Shown in pieces: positions 17,380 through 25,920 of a stretch of DNA of 64,000 nucleotides. The notes under the pieces were generated by a model. It had not been told where the DNA came from. It saw nothing but the letters and a program-made list of their open reading frames with translations, and did not search any database. Made by a program: the position numbers and the translations under genes. The stretch spans positions 682,001 through 746,000 of the forward strand of contig NZ_JAHDTI010000003.1 of assembly GCF_018531495.1 (NCBI RefSeq), read 5' to 3'. Source of the stretch: Nonomuraea sediminis. GTDB taxonomy: Bacteria; Actinomycetota; Actinomycetes; Streptosporangiales; Streptosporangiaceae. Each line of letters begins with the position of its first letter. The first letter of the stretch is position 1.

Positions 17380-17458
17380 GCCTCCATATGGTACGGGTTC
17401 GCATGGGGTGGAGCCGGTACAGACTAGTGTTCGTTACATACGCGAAGGAGAGGTAGGC

Positions 17459-17737
17459 ATGGCGGAGGAGAAGCCGGATCTCGCCTGGCGGATCATCGGG
17501 GGGCTGCTCGGTCTGGTCACCGCGTGGGCGGCCAGGAAGATCCTGGGGTTCGTCTGGGTGAAGGCGACCGGTAGGGAGGCACCGCTCGACTCCGAGTCGG
17601 ACGAGGTCGGCATGGGTGAGGCCATCGGCTATGCCGTGCTGATGGGCGTCGGCATGTCGGTGGCGCAGATCGTGGTGAACAAGACCGCGAAGAAGCGCTA
17701 CGTCGCCTGGAAGGCGCTCAAGTCTCCAGAGCAGTGA
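17459..17737 (+). CDS. DUF4235 family small membrane protein
   Basis: A 92-residue protein with two hydrophobic helices ([21 protein letters not shown] and [19 protein letters not shown]) and a conserved basic C-terminus ([11 protein letters not shown]). It matches the actinobacterial DUF4235 family, whose function is unknown. ATG 17459 is set by an excellent Shine-Dalgarno, AAGGAGAGG, at 17445-17453. It is divergent from valS with a ~79-bp shared promoter region, and its last 20 bp overlap the end of otsA on the other strand. Confidence 0.86.
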   Translation: MAEEKPDLAWRIIGGLLGLVTAWAARKILGFVWVKATGREAPLDSESDEVGMGEAIGYAVLMGVGMSVAQIVVNKTAKKRYVAWKALKSPEQ

Positions 17738-19103
17738 GGAACTCGCTGGCCCAGCGGTCCACGTCGTAGGTGGCGACCCGGCGGCGCATCGTGCGCATGC
17801 GCCGGGCCAGCTCGTGCGGCGTGGCCCGGATCGCCGACAGCATCGTGCGCTTGACGCCCTCCACGTCGTAGGGGTTGACCAGGTAGGCCTGGCGCAGCTC
17901 GTCGGCGGCGCCGGCGAACTCGCTGAGCACCAGCGCGCCCTGCAGGTCGTGGTGGCAGGAGACGTACTCCTTGGCGACCAGGTTCATCCCGTCGCGCAGC
18001 GGCGTGACCACCATCACGTCGGCCGCCAGGTAGAGCGCGGCCAGCTCCGCCCGGTCGTAGGACTGGTGGAAGTACTGCACCGGCTGGTGGCCGAACATCG
18101 AGTGCTCGCCGTTGATGCGGCCCACCTGCCGCTCGATCTCGTCGCGCAGCCGCCGGTACTGCTCGACGCGCTCCCTGCTCGGCGTGGCGATCTGGACGAA
18201 CACCGCCTCGCCCGGGTAGACCCGGCGATCCTTCAGCAGCTCGCCGAAGGCCCGCAAGCGCTGCCCGATGCCCTTGGTGTAGTCGAGCCGGTCGACGCCG
18301 AGCAGCACGTGCTCGGGATCGCCGAGCTCCGCCCTGATCTCCTTGGCCCTGGTGATGATGTGCGGCTCGCGCACCATCGAGTCGAGCTCGCCGAAGTCGA
18401 CCGAGATCGGGAAGGCCTGCGTCGTCACGATCCGGTCGTCGAGGAAGATCTCGTTCCCCTTGTACGGCAGACCGAGCAACCGCCGGCACAGCCTGCGGAA
18501 GTTCGAGGCACCGCCGGGCAGCTGGAACCCGACCAGGTCCGCCCCGAGCAGCCCCTCCACCAGCTGCCGCCGCCAGGGCAGCCGCCAGAACAGCTCGACC
18601 GGCGGGAACGGGATGTGCAGGAAGAAGCCGATGCGCAGGTCGGGGCGGAGTTTGCGCAACATGGCGGGCACCAGCTGCAGCTGGTAGTCCTGCACCCAGA
18701 CGACGGCGTCCTGGTCGGCCACCTCGGCGGCGGCCGCCGCGAAGCGCTCGTTGACCTCGCGGTAGGACTCCCACATGTGGCGGTGGAACACCGGCGGAGC
18801 GACCACGTCGTGGTAGAGCGGCCAGAGCGTGGCGTTGGAGAAGCCCTCGTAGTAGTTCTCGATCTCGCGCGCCGACAGCGGCACGGGGACGAGGTTCATC
18901 CCGTCGTGGTGGAACGGTTCCAGGTCCTCGTCTGCGGCGCCCGCCCAGCCCAGCCAGGCGCCCTTGCGGCGCTGCATGACCGGCGCGATGGCGGTGACCA
19001 GGCCGCCGGGGCTCCGGCGCCAGGAGGCCGTGCCGTCAGGCTCGATCGTGCGATCCACTGGCAAGCGGTTCGCCACGATTACGAACGAGCTACGGCTGAC
19101 CAC
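17718..19103 (-). CDS. otsA: Trehalose-6-phosphate synthase
   Basis: A 461-residue GT20 glycosyltransferase joining UDP- or GDP-glucose to glucose-6-phosphate to give trehalose-6-phosphate, used for osmotic and spore protection. Signatures are [11 protein letters not shown] at the N-terminus, [34 protein letters not shown] and [13 protein letters not shown]. Length is normal for bacterial OtsA. No trehalose-6-phosphatase gene is in the window. GTG 19103 is the start. Nothing in the immediate surroundings suggests specific regulation. Confidence 0.96.
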   Translation of the reverse strand: MVSRSSFVIVANRLPVDRTIEPDGTASWRRSPGGLVTAIAPVMQRRKGAWLGWAGAADEDLEPFHHDGMNLVPVPLSAREIENYYEGFSNATLWPLYHDVVAPPVFHRHMWESYREVNERFAAAAAEVADQDAVVWVQDYQLQLVPAMLRKLRPDLRIGFFLHIPFPPVELFWRLPWRRQLVEGLLGADLVGFQLPGGASNFRRLCRRLLGLPYKGNEIFLDDRIVTTQAFPISVDFGELDSMVREPHIITRAKEIRAELGDPEHVLLGVDRLDYTKGIGQRLRAFGELLKDRRVYPGEAVFVQIATPSRERVEQYRRLRDEIERQVGRINGEHSMFGHQPVQYFHQSYDRAELAALYLAADVMVVTPLRDGMNLVAKEYVSCHHDLQGALVLSEFAGAADELRQAYLVNPYDVEGVKRTMLSAIRATPHELARRMRTMRRRVATYDVDRWASEFLTALET

Positions 19104-19125
19104 ACGAGCCTCCCCTACGTCAAGC

Positions 19126-20643
19126 TTACGAGAGCAGCAGGCAGCGGCTCACAGCGGCCGCCACCGAATCCGCCCCCGCGTGGGGGATGATCGCGGCGAT
19201 ATGGGCGTCGGGCCGGATGAGCCACGCCTCGCCGGGCACCGCTCCCAGCGTTTCCGCCAGGCTGCCGGTCCCGTCGATCTCCGCGAGCTCGCGTACGGCG
19301 AGCGGCGCCGTAGTCACTTTGCCCACGAGCTGCGCAAACAAACCCGAATCGCGCATTTCGCCCACAAGTACGAGGAATCCATCCCTGCACAGGTCCCTTA
19401 ACCTCCCGGCCGGGAGGGGGTGGTCCGGCAGGATCACGCCGGGCGCCGGCGGCACGGTCGCGCCCTTGGGCGGGCGGCCGGCGAAGGGGCGGCTGGGCTC
19501 TGGCGTGGTCAGCGGCGAGTCGACGTACCAGTACGGCTCGGCGAACCTGCCCGAGTCGACCTCGTCGATCACGGCCCGCTCCAGCACGGCGCGCCGGTGC
19601 TCGCGCTGCTCCTCGGTCGCGGGCACCAGGAAGCGCATGGTCGCGGCGGTGACCTCCAGGTTCTCCCTGGCGGCGGCGTGGCGCTCGGTGTGGTACGTCT
19701 CGAGCAGCTCTTCCGGGGCCCAGCCACGGGCCACGAAGGCGATCTTCCAGGCGGCGTTCTCGGCGTCGGGGACCCCGGAGTTGAGCCCGCGCGCGCCGAA
19801 CGGGGCCACCAGGTGGGCGCAGTCGCCGGCCAGCAGGACGCGGCCGACGCGCATCCTGGAGGCGATCCTGGAGTGGAAGTGGTAGACCGACTGCCAGATG
19901 AGCTCGTAGTCCCGGTCACCAATGATCTGCCTAATTTTGCGCGAAATATCCTCTTTTGTTGGCTGGAAGTCCGGGGGGATCTGCCAGTCGATGCGGAACG
20001 TGCCGCCGGGGCAGGGGTGGATGAGCACCTGCCTGCCCGGGTTCCACTCCGGGTCGAAGTAGAAGCGGCGCTCGTTCTCCCAGCCGGGCAGGTCGGCCTG
20101 GATGTCGCAGATGAGGAACCGGTCCTCGAACGTCTCGCCGTCGAAGGTGACGCCCAGGGCCTGCCGTACGGCATGCGCGCGGGCGCCGGCGCAGGCCAGC
20201 ACGTAGGGGGCGCGCAGGACGCGGTCACCGCAGCGGACCGTGACGCCGTCGGCGTCCTGCTCCAGGCCGGTGACCTCATGGTCCCAGCGGACCTCGATGC
20301 GGGGCTGCCGGGCGATGGCGGCGTCCAGGAGCTGCTCGGTGCGGGCCTGGGAGATGTTGACGAACGGCGGCAACGGGCCCTGCGACTCGAAGCTCCAGGC
20401 GAACAGCTCCTTGTCCCGGTAGTAGGTGCGGGCCGTGGTCCAGGTCAGGCCCTCCTCGGCCACCTCGGGGACGCCGAGCCAGGACCAGAGGTCGAGCACG
20501 TCGCGCTGCTGGCAGATGGACTTGGAGCCCTCGGGGTCGCGGGCGGGGCGCTGGTCGAGGACCAGGACGTCCAGGCCCCAGCGGGCCAGCAGGAGCGCGG
20601 CCGTCTGCCCGACGGGGCCCGCGCCGATGACGACGACTCTCAT
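19126..20643 (-). CDS. FAD-dependent aromatic-ring monooxygenase (PheA/TfdB/MhpA-like)
   Basis: A 505-residue group A flavoprotein hydroxylase. It has the Rossmann motif [20 protein letters not shown] and E/D at strand end (VLVLDQ), the DG-type region ([10 protein letters not shown]), and the second FAD motif [20 protein letters not shown]. The C-terminal ~120 residues form a thioredoxin-like domain as in phenol hydroxylases. It probably uses NAD(P)H and O2 to hydroxylate a phenolic acid; the substrate is unknown. The start overlaps the upstream MBL gene stop by 4 bp. With the MBL, dehydrogenase and hydratase genes it forms a catabolic operon reading away from the paa genes. Confidence 0.88.
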   Translation of the reverse strand: MRVVVIGAGPVGQTAALLLARWGLDVLVLDQRPARDPEGSKSICQQRDVLDLWSWLGVPEVAEEGLTWTTARTYYRDKELFAWSFESQGPLPPFVNISQARTEQLLDAAIARQPRIEVRWDHEVTGLEQDADGVTVRCGDRVLRAPYVLACAGARAHAVRQALGVTFDGETFEDRFLICDIQADLPGWENERRFYFDPEWNPGRQVLIHPCPGGTFRIDWQIPPDFQPTKEDISRKIRQIIGDRDYELIWQSVYHFHSRIASRMRVGRVLLAGDCAHLVAPFGARGLNSGVPDAENAAWKIAFVARGWAPEELLETYHTERHAAARENLEVTAATMRFLVPATEEQREHRRAVLERAVIDEVDSGRFAEPYWYVDSPLTTPEPSRPFAGRPPKGATVPPAPGVILPDHPLPAGRLRDLCRDGFLVLVGEMRDSGLFAQLVGKVTTAPLAVRELAEIDGTGSLAETLGAVPGEAWLIRPDAHIAAIIPHAGADSVAAAVSRCLLLS

Positions 20644-21599
20644 GACTGGAGCTGCTTCCAGACCTCCTGGTCGCGTTCGGTGGTCCAGATGCGCGGCCGT
20701 TCGATGCCGTCGAGCTCGTCCCACAGGCGGGAGACGTCGAACGGCAGGCAGTGCTCGAAGATGGGCCAGCGGCCGTAGCGGGGTTCGAGTGCGGTGTGGG
20801 TGGCCTCGAAGGCGTCCCTCAGCGTGCCGCCCTTGTCCTTGACCCGGCCTACCTCGTCGAGCATGACGTCGAGGAAATTGCGGGTCTGGGCGATGGCGGC
20901 GTCGACCTCCTTGGCCCCTCTGGCGACGACGCCCCTGCCGCCCACCAGGGTCTCCGCCTCGAGTTCCGCGATGCGGTCGAGGGTGGTGGTGGCCCACTCG
21001 CGGTGGAAGGCGTCGCCGGTGTAGAGGGCGGCCTGGGATTCGACCAGGTCTCCGGCGAAGACGATCCGCTGCTCGGGGAGCCAGGCGACCAGGTCGCCCT
21101 CGGTGTGGCCCCTGCCCTGGTATCGCAGGATCAGGTCGCCGCGGCCGCCGCCCAGGTCGATCGTGAGCGTGTCGCTGAAGGTCAGCGTGGGCCAGGTCAG
21201 GCCGGGGATGGAGTCGGGGTCCTTGAACAGGCGGGGCATCCTGGCGTACTCGCTGGCCCAGTCCTGTTCGCCCCGCTCGGCGATCAGCATGCGGGTGTTG
21301 TCGTGGGCCACGATCACCTCGGCGCCGAAGGCGGAGGCGCCCAGCACCCTGACGGCGTGGTAGTGCGACAGCACCAGGAACTTCACCGGCTTGTCCGTGT
21401 GCTCGCGCAGCCTGGCCAGCCACTCGCGGGCCGCCACCGGGGTGGCCAGCGCCTCGAAGCACACCAGGAAATCCTCGCCCTCGATCGCGCCCACGTTCGG
21501 GTCGCCCTCGGCGGTCAGCGCGTAGACGCCGTCCGCGAGCACCTCCAGCGTCTGCTCCTTGGCCGCCAGATCGGCCGACGAGGCGAACGGCTTGGTCAT
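20640..21599 (-). CDS. MBL-fold protein with an altered metal-binding motif
   Basis: A 319-residue metallo-beta-lactamase-fold protein. The expected HxHxDH motif reads H79-Y-H81-A-V83-R84, so the Asp and His of the second metal site are replaced. The other ligands remain: H165 (GRGHTEGDL) and D184 (IVFAGDL). The fold suggests a hydrolase or dioxygenase, possibly binding a single metal. I recall this HYHAVR variant in MBL proteins encoded beside aromatic catabolism genes. ATG 21599 is chosen because AGGAGG lies just upstream (about 21604-21610). It is coupled to the FAD monooxygenase gene (4-bp overlap), so both likely act on the same aromatic substrate. Confidence 0.8.
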   Translation of the reverse strand: MTKPFASSADLAAKEQTLEVLADGVYALTAEGDPNVGAIEGEDFLVCFEALATPVAAREWLARLREHTDKPVKFLVLSHYHAVRVLGASAFGAEVIVAHDNTRMLIAERGEQDWASEYARMPRLFKDPDSIPGLTWPTLTFSDTLTIDLGGGRGDLILRYQGRGHTEGDLVAWLPEQRIVFAGDLVESQAALYTGDAFHREWATTTLDRIAELEAETLVGGRGVVARGAKEVDAAIAQTRNFLDVMLDEVGRVKDKGGTLRDAFEATHTALEPRYGRWPIFEHCLPFDVSRLWDELDGIERPRIWTTERDQEVWKQLQS

Positions 21600-21621
21600 G
21601 AGGTCCTCCTCAGGTCTCACT

Positions 21622-22434
21622 TTACGGCCAGTCATAAAAGCCCCTGCCGGTCTTGCGGCCCAGCTCGCCCTTGGCGACCTTGTCGCGCAGCAGCCGCGGG
21701 GGTTCGAACCGGGGTCCGAGCTTGGCGGCCAGGTATTCGGCGATGGCCAGCCGTACGTCCAGCCCCACCAGATCGCTCAGCCGCAGCGGGCCCATCGGGT
21801 GGCGGTAGCCGAGCACCATCGCCGTGTCGATGTCCTCGGGGGTGGCGACGCCCTCCTCGACCATGCGCACGGCCTCCAGCCCGAGCAGCACGCCCAGGCG
21901 GCTGCTGGCGAACCCGGGCGAGTCGTTGACCACCACGCCCGTCTTGCCGATCCGCTCGACCCACTCCCTGGCCGTGGCCAGGACCTCGGGCGGCGTCGCC
22001 TTCGTCACGACGATCTCGACCAGCTCCTGCACCGGGACGGGGTTGAAGAAGTGCATCCCGATCAGCCGCTCCGGCCGCTCCAGGCCGCCTGCCAGCTCGC
22101 CGATGGACAGCGAGCTGGTGTTGGTCGCCAGTACGGCATGCTCACCGAGCCGTGACTCGGCCTGGGCCAGCACCTCCACCTTGAGCCGCGGATCCTCGGG
22201 AACGGCCTCGATCACCAGGTCGGCGTCAGCGGGGATCGCGTCCATGGTCAACCTGGCCATGGCCTCCTCCGCCGGGCCTCCGCCCTTGCTCTCGGCCACC
22301 GCCAGGCCCTTGGCGATCCGGTCCCTGGCCGCGTCGGCCTCCGGCTCCTGCACGGTCACGTGGGCTCCGGCTGCCAGGAACACCTGCGCGATCCCGGCTC
22401 CCATCCGCCCGCCGCCGATGACGCCGACCCTCAT
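21622..22434 (-). CDS. 3-hydroxyacyl-CoA dehydrogenase
   Basis: A 270-residue NAD+-dependent enzyme oxidising an L-3-hydroxyacyl-CoA, as in beta-oxidation and the PaaH step of phenylacetate degradation. It has the dinucleotide fold MRVGVIGGGRMGAGIAQVF and the family signature IGMHFFNPVPVQELVEIV with the catalytic His, then a helical C-terminal domain (DSPGFASSRLG, GYRHPMGPLRLSDLVGLD). Start: ATG 22434 has AAGGA at good spacing; ATG 22443 and ATG 22494 (TGATG coupling with the hydratase stop) are in frame, but the extra residues include a 7-bp tandem repeat and look unlike the family. Confidence 0.92.
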   Translation of the reverse strand: MRVGVIGGGRMGAGIAQVFLAAGAHVTVQEPEADAARDRIAKGLAVAESKGGGPAEEAMARLTMDAIPADADLVIEAVPEDPRLKVEVLAQAESRLGEHAVLATNTSSLSIGELAGGLERPERLIGMHFFNPVPVQELVEIVVTKATPPEVLATAREWVERIGKTGVVVNDSPGFASSRLGVLLGLEAVRMVEEGVATPEDIDTAMVLGYRHPMGPLRLSDLVGLDVRLAIAEYLAAKLGPRFEPPRLLRDKVAKGELGRKTGRGFYDWP

Positions 22435-22450
22435 GTCATCCATCCTTCGC

Positions 22451-22478
22451 TTCCTGCTCCCTGCTTCCTGCTTCCTGC
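22451..22478. repeat. Four tandem 7-bp repeats upstream of the 3-hydroxyacyl-CoA dehydrogenase
   Basis: TTCCTGC is repeated four times (second copy TCCCTGC) on the plus strand, reading GCAGGAA repeats on the gene strand. It lies between the hydratase stop and the likely start of the dehydrogenase, and each unit contains an AGGA core that could act as a redundant ribosome-binding site. Confidence 0.7.
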
Positions 22479-22493
22479 TGACGGCACGCGCCA

Positions 22494-23228
22494 TCAGTCC
22501 CGCCGCTTTTCCAGAAATTTCGTCATCCTGGCCTGTTTGTCCGGATCCTCGAAGAGGGCGGCCTGGGCGAGGTGGTCGGCCAGCGGGTGGGAGCCCGGCG
22601 GGGCGTCCATGACGAGCTTGGTCAGACGCAGCGCGGTCGCCGAGACCTTGGTCATGCGGTCGATCAGGCGATGCGCCGCCTGCTCCAGCTCATCGGGCTC
22701 GAGCACCTCGGCCACCAGCCTGCACGCCGCGGCCTCCGCGGCGTCGATGATGTGCCCGGCCAGCAGGACCAGCTTGGCCAGCGGCTCACCGACCAGGTCC
22801 TTCAAGCGCCAGCACGCCCCGGCTCCGGCGATGATCCCCAGGTTCGGCTCCGGATTGCCGAACTTGGCGCGCGTGCTGGCCAGCCGGATGTCGCACGCGT
22901 ACGCCAGCTCGGCGCCGCCGCCCAGCGCGTACCCGTCGACGGCCGCCACGGTCGGCATCGGCAGCCGCCTGATCCGCTCGAACAGCGTGCTGTTGATCCC
23001 CTGCAGCGCCTCGTCCCTCCCGCGCTGCCGCAACTCCCCGATGTCGGCCCCGGCCGCGAACACCCCCTCGCTCCCGGTCACCAACAACGGCTTGGGCACC
23101 CGCTCCAGCCCCGCACACACGTCATGCAGCTCCCGCACCATCTCCCCATTGACGGCATTGCGCGCCTCAGGCCGATGCAACCGCACCACAACCCGATCCG
23201 AAAGCTCCTCAACCACCAACGCCCTCAC
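22494..23228 (-). CDS. Enoyl-CoA hydratase/isomerase (crotonase family)
   Basis: A 244-residue crotonase. Both catalytic glutamates of true hydratases are present at the right spacing: E107 (GGGAELAYACD) and E127 (GNPEPNLGIIAGAG), with the oxyanion region FAAGADIGEL. It should hydrate a trans-2-enoyl-CoA, and in this context may serve as PaaF or a related step. Start: GTG 23228 with GGAGG 5 bp upstream; the frame is open much further but enters repeat-rich DNA. It heads the operon that continues to the dehydrogenase (TGATG junction at 22496-22492), MBL and monooxygenase genes. Confidence 0.9.
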   Translation of the reverse strand: MRALVVEELSDRVVVRLHRPEARNAVNGEMVRELHDVCAGLERVPKPLLVTGSEGVFAAGADIGELRQRGRDEALQGINSTLFERIRRLPMPTVAAVDGYALGGGAELAYACDIRLASTRAKFGNPEPNLGIIAGAGACWRLKDLVGEPLAKLVLLAGHIIDAAEAAACRLVAEVLEPDELEQAAHRLIDRMTKVSATALRLTKLVMDAPPGSHPLADHLAQAALFEDPDKQARMTKFLEKRRD

Positions 23229-23354
23229 CACAACCTCCACCCACCAATCACCACTAGAACACCCACCACACCGGCAGCCGTGCGAGCGCCCGCCGCACCA
23301 CCCCACGGCCCGCCACACACCACGCACCGCCACGCCGCACACCCGACGCTCCCC

Positions 23355-23699
23355 CTCGCAGACGCCGCCGCCCGGGACGCTCGCCGCACCAAGGCGCCGA
23401 CAAACACCGACACCCCGACCCACCGCACCGGCGCCCAGCAAGTGCGTTGCGCGGCAGGCGGCCCGGCACGCACCACCCGCCCACCGCACCGACGCCCGAG
23501 CGGGGCGCGCTGTGGACGCCCAAGCGCGCCGCCCGTCGCCACACGCCCCGGACGACGCACGACGCGTCCCCTCGCGGATGCCGCCCGGGACGCTCGCCGT
23601 ACCAAAGCGCCGACGAACACCGACACCCCGGCTCGCCGCACCGGCGCCCAGCGAGTGCGTTGCGCGGCAGGTGGCCCAGCACGCACCATCCGCCCGCAC
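23355..23699. repeat. Two direct ~129-bp imperfect repeats
   Basis: Copy A (23355-23483) and copy B (23571-23699) align over their whole length with small differences, for example CCCGGGACGCTCGCCG followed by CACC or TACC, and AGTGCGTTGCGCGGCAGG in both. They are separated by 87 bp. One 6-bp CCGCCG-type expansion distinguishes copy A. No coding, transposase or terminal inverted repeat is visible. Confidence 0.8.
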
Positions 23700-23753
23700 A
23701 GAGCCCATCGCACCGGCGCCCCAGGGTGAGCGCGCCGCGGCACGTAGCCTGGT

Positions 23754-23804
23754 GCGCTCGCCGTACCCGGGCGCTCGTCGTAGCGGGGCGCTCGCCGTAC
23801 AGGG
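23754..23804. repeat. Three 17-bp tandem repeats next to the paaN stop
   Basis: GCGCTCGCCGTA or its variant GCGCTCGTCGTA begins at 23754, 23771 and 23788, giving a period of exactly 17 bp. The array ends 9 bp before the paaN stop codon (minus strand), so it could influence 3' end formation. Confidence 0.7.
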
Positions 23805-23812
23805 GGGTGGGG

Positions 23813-25453
23813 TCATGCGGGGCGGCGGGATTGGACGATGTGGAAGCGGCCCGCGATGTAGGCGGGGTCCGTGAGGGAGGCGGTGGCGGCGGGGTTGGCG
23901 CCTGAGCCGTGGTAGTCGCTGAAGGCGGCCGACTGGTTGACGAAGACGCCGGCCGTGAGGTTGCACGACAGGTTGACCCCGGCGTCGAGGGCGGCGCGTT
24001 CGGCGGCGTCGAGGGTGGCGGGCGAGGTCGAGTAGACCGCGGCCGTGATGGCGCCGCGGGCGGCGACCGTGCTGCGGAGCAGGTCGAGCGACTCGGCCGT
24101 CGAGCCGGTGGCGATGACGAAGGCGATGGGGCCGAAGTGCTCGTGGTCGTAGACCTCGCGCCGGTCGGCGGTGAGCTTGACGATCACGGGAGTGCGGACG
24201 ACCGCGTCGGGGAAGGCCGGGTGCTTGACCGCCCGCGACTCCAGGACGACCTCGCCGAGCGTGGACGCCTGCTCGACCCGCTCGAGCACGCCGGGGTTGA
24301 CGATGGCGCCGATCAGCTCGACGGCCTTGGCGTCGTCGTCCGTGAGCCTCCTGACCGCCGCGGCGATCCCGGAGGCCACCTCGTCGAAGGTCTTGTGGCC
24401 CTCGTCGGTGGTGATGCCGTCGGCGGGGATGAAGATGTTCTGCGGCGCCGTGCACATCTGCCCGCTGTAGAGCGACAGCGAGAAGGCCAGGTTGGCGAGC
24501 ATGCCCTTGAAGGAGCCGGTCGAGTCGATGACGATCGCGTTCACGCCGGATTTCTCGGTGTGGACCAGGGCGTGCCGGGCGTTGGCCTCCAGCCAGTCGC
24601 CGAACGCGGTCGACCCGGTGAAGTCGATGATCTGCGCGTGCGAGGCGAGCTCGACGGCCAGCCCCTGCCCCTCCTCGACGGCCAGTTGCACCAGCGCCTG
24701 GTCGAACCCGGCCTCGCCGAGCACCTCGCGCGCCACTTCGACGGTGATGGCCAGCGGCAGGATCGCCCGGGGGTGCGGCTTGACGATCACCGGGTTGCCG
24801 GTGACGAGCGAGGCGAACAGGCCTGGGTAGGCGTTCCAGGTGGGGAAGGTGTTGCAGCCGATCACCAGGCCGATCCCGCGTGGCACGACGGTGAACTTCT
24901 TCTCCATGACCATCGGGTCGCCCTTGGTCGGCTTCTCCCAGCGCACGGAGGAGGTCGAGGTGGTCTGGGCGGCGTAGCCGTACGCGATGGCCTCGAGCGC
25001 GCGGTCCTGCGCGTGCGGTCCGCCGGCCTGGAAGGCCATGACGTACGCCTGCCCGGTGGTGTGCTGCACGGCGTTGGCCAGCTCGAAGCTGCGCTGGTTG
25101 ATCCGGTTCACGATCTCGATGCAGATGAGCGCGCGCACCTCTGGCCCGGCGTCGCGCCAGGCCGGCAGCGCCTGCCTGGCCGCTGCGACCAGCGCCTCGA
25201 CGTCCGGCTCGGGGTAGGTGACGCCCAGGTCGATCCCGTACGGCGAGCGTTCCGCGCCGACCCAGGACCCGGTGGCCGGCTGGTCGAGCGGGAACGGCTT
25301 GCCAAGACGGGCTTCGAAGTCCGCCTTGCCCCGATCGGCGGCGCCCTCGCCGTACACGCGCGGGCTGGGCGACTCCGGGTAGGCGCTCCAGTAGCCGCGG
25401 CCGGCGATGGCGGAGAGAGCTCGATCCAGGGTCTCGCGATGCTGCTCGAACAT
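23813..25453 (-). CDS. paaN: Phenylacetic acid degradation protein PaaN (aldehyde dehydrogenase family)
   Basis: A 546-residue aldehyde dehydrogenase-fold protein matching the stand-alone PaaN type (no MaoC hydratase domain as in PaaZ). It has the ALDH core VVPRGIGLVIGCNTFPTWNAYPG, the catalytic Glu in HTEKSG and the catalytic Cys in YSGQMCTAPQN. It probably oxidises the ring-opened semialdehyde of phenylacetyl-CoA degradation or a related aldehyde. ATG 25453 has GAGAGGGA upstream. It is divergent from paaI-paaK-paaR, and the PaaR-like palindrome at 25494-25515 lies between them. No paaABCDE oxygenase genes are in the window. Confidence 0.88.
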   Translation of the reverse strand: MFEQHRETLDRALSAIAGRGYWSAYPESPSPRVYGEGAADRGKADFEARLGKPFPLDQPATGSWVGAERSPYGIDLGVTYPEPDVEALVAAARQALPAWRDAGPEVRALICIEIVNRINQRSFELANAVQHTTGQAYVMAFQAGGPHAQDRALEAIAYGYAAQTTSTSSVRWEKPTKGDPMVMEKKFTVVPRGIGLVIGCNTFPTWNAYPGLFASLVTGNPVIVKPHPRAILPLAITVEVAREVLGEAGFDQALVQLAVEEGQGLAVELASHAQIIDFTGSTAFGDWLEANARHALVHTEKSGVNAIVIDSTGSFKGMLANLAFSLSLYSGQMCTAPQNIFIPADGITTDEGHKTFDEVASGIAAAVRRLTDDDAKAVELIGAIVNPGVLERVEQASTLGEVVLESRAVKHPAFPDAVVRTPVIVKLTADRREVYDHEHFGPIAFVIATGSTAESLDLLRSTVAARGAITAAVYSTSPATLDAAERAALDAGVNLSCNLTAGVFVNQSAAFSDYHGSGANPAATASLTDPAYIAGRFHIVQSRRPA

Positions 25454-25493
25454 GGTGGTCCCTCTCTTGACAGGGATGGCCGGACGGTGAAGT

Positions 25494-25515
25494 GTTTACC
25501 GAACATTCGGTCAGT
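25494..25515. promoter_or_regulatory. Probable PaaR operator
   Basis: The core ACCGAA-CA-TTCGGT (25498-25511) is a perfect palindrome. The wider site read on the minus strand, ACTGACCGAATG then TTCGGTAAAC, is close to the PaaR motif I remember from Corynebacterium glutamicum (ACTNACCGNNCGNNCGGTNAGT). It sits between the divergent paaN and paaI genes, where a TetR repressor released by phenylacetyl-CoA would be expected. Confidence 0.7.
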
Positions 25516-25533
25516 TGACAAGGGAGACTTCCG

Positions 25534-25920
25534 TTGGAGTCCGCGCGTCGCATGATGGATGCCGACACCGCGTCCAAGGCCCTCGGCATCGAGCTGATCG
25601 AGCTGGGGCAGGGCAGGGCCGTGTGCAGGATGGCCGTCACCGACCAGATGATCAACGGGCACGCGCTGTGCCACGGCGGGTACGTCTTCCTCCTGGCCGA
25701 CACCGCCTTCGCCTGCGCCTGCAACACCCACGGCCCGGTGACCGTGGCCGCGGGCGCGGAGATCATCTTCGTGGCGCCCGCGCACGAGGGCGACGTCCTG
25801 GTGGCGGAGGCGGTCGAGCGCACCCGTTACGGGCGCAGCGGCGTCTGCGACATCACGGTGAGAAAGTCCGATGGTCAGGTGGTCGCGGAGTTTCGCGGCC
25901 GCAGCAGGGAGATCAGGTGA
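25534..25920 (+). CDS. paaI: PaaI hydroxyphenylacetyl-CoA thioesterase
   Basis: A 128-residue hotdog thioesterase of the PaaI family, which rescues CoA from dead-end phenylacetyl-CoA intermediates. The signature NGHALCHGGYVFLLADTAFACACN is nearly textbook (its HGG and following Asp form the active site). The start is taken as TTG 25534, with AGGGAG 7 bp upstream; ATG 25552 is the alternative. The stop overlaps the GTG of paaK by 4 bp (GTGA), so the two are coupled. Confidence 0.92.
   Translation: MESARRMMDADTASKALGIELIELGQGRAVCRMAVTDQMINGHALCHGGYVFLLADTAFACACNTHGPVTVAAGAEIIFVAPAHEGDVLVAEAVERTRYGRSGVCDITVRKSDGQVVAEFRGRSREIR

Larger units (their letters stand above)
23229..23812. other. Non-coding, C-rich repeat-bearing spacer
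   Basis: These 584 bp contain no plausible gene: open frames have biased composition and cross the repeat copies in different frames. The plus strand is strongly C-rich. It contains a ~129-bp direct duplication and a 17-bp triple tandem, described separately. The promoter of the hydratase operon should be at the left end. Confidence 0.65.

Noticed and set aside
23229..25823. Very long minus-strand frame joining the hydratase to the paaN region
   Set aside because: It stays open only because of extreme GC; it crosses the duplicated 129-bp copies and then runs in the wrong frame through paaN.
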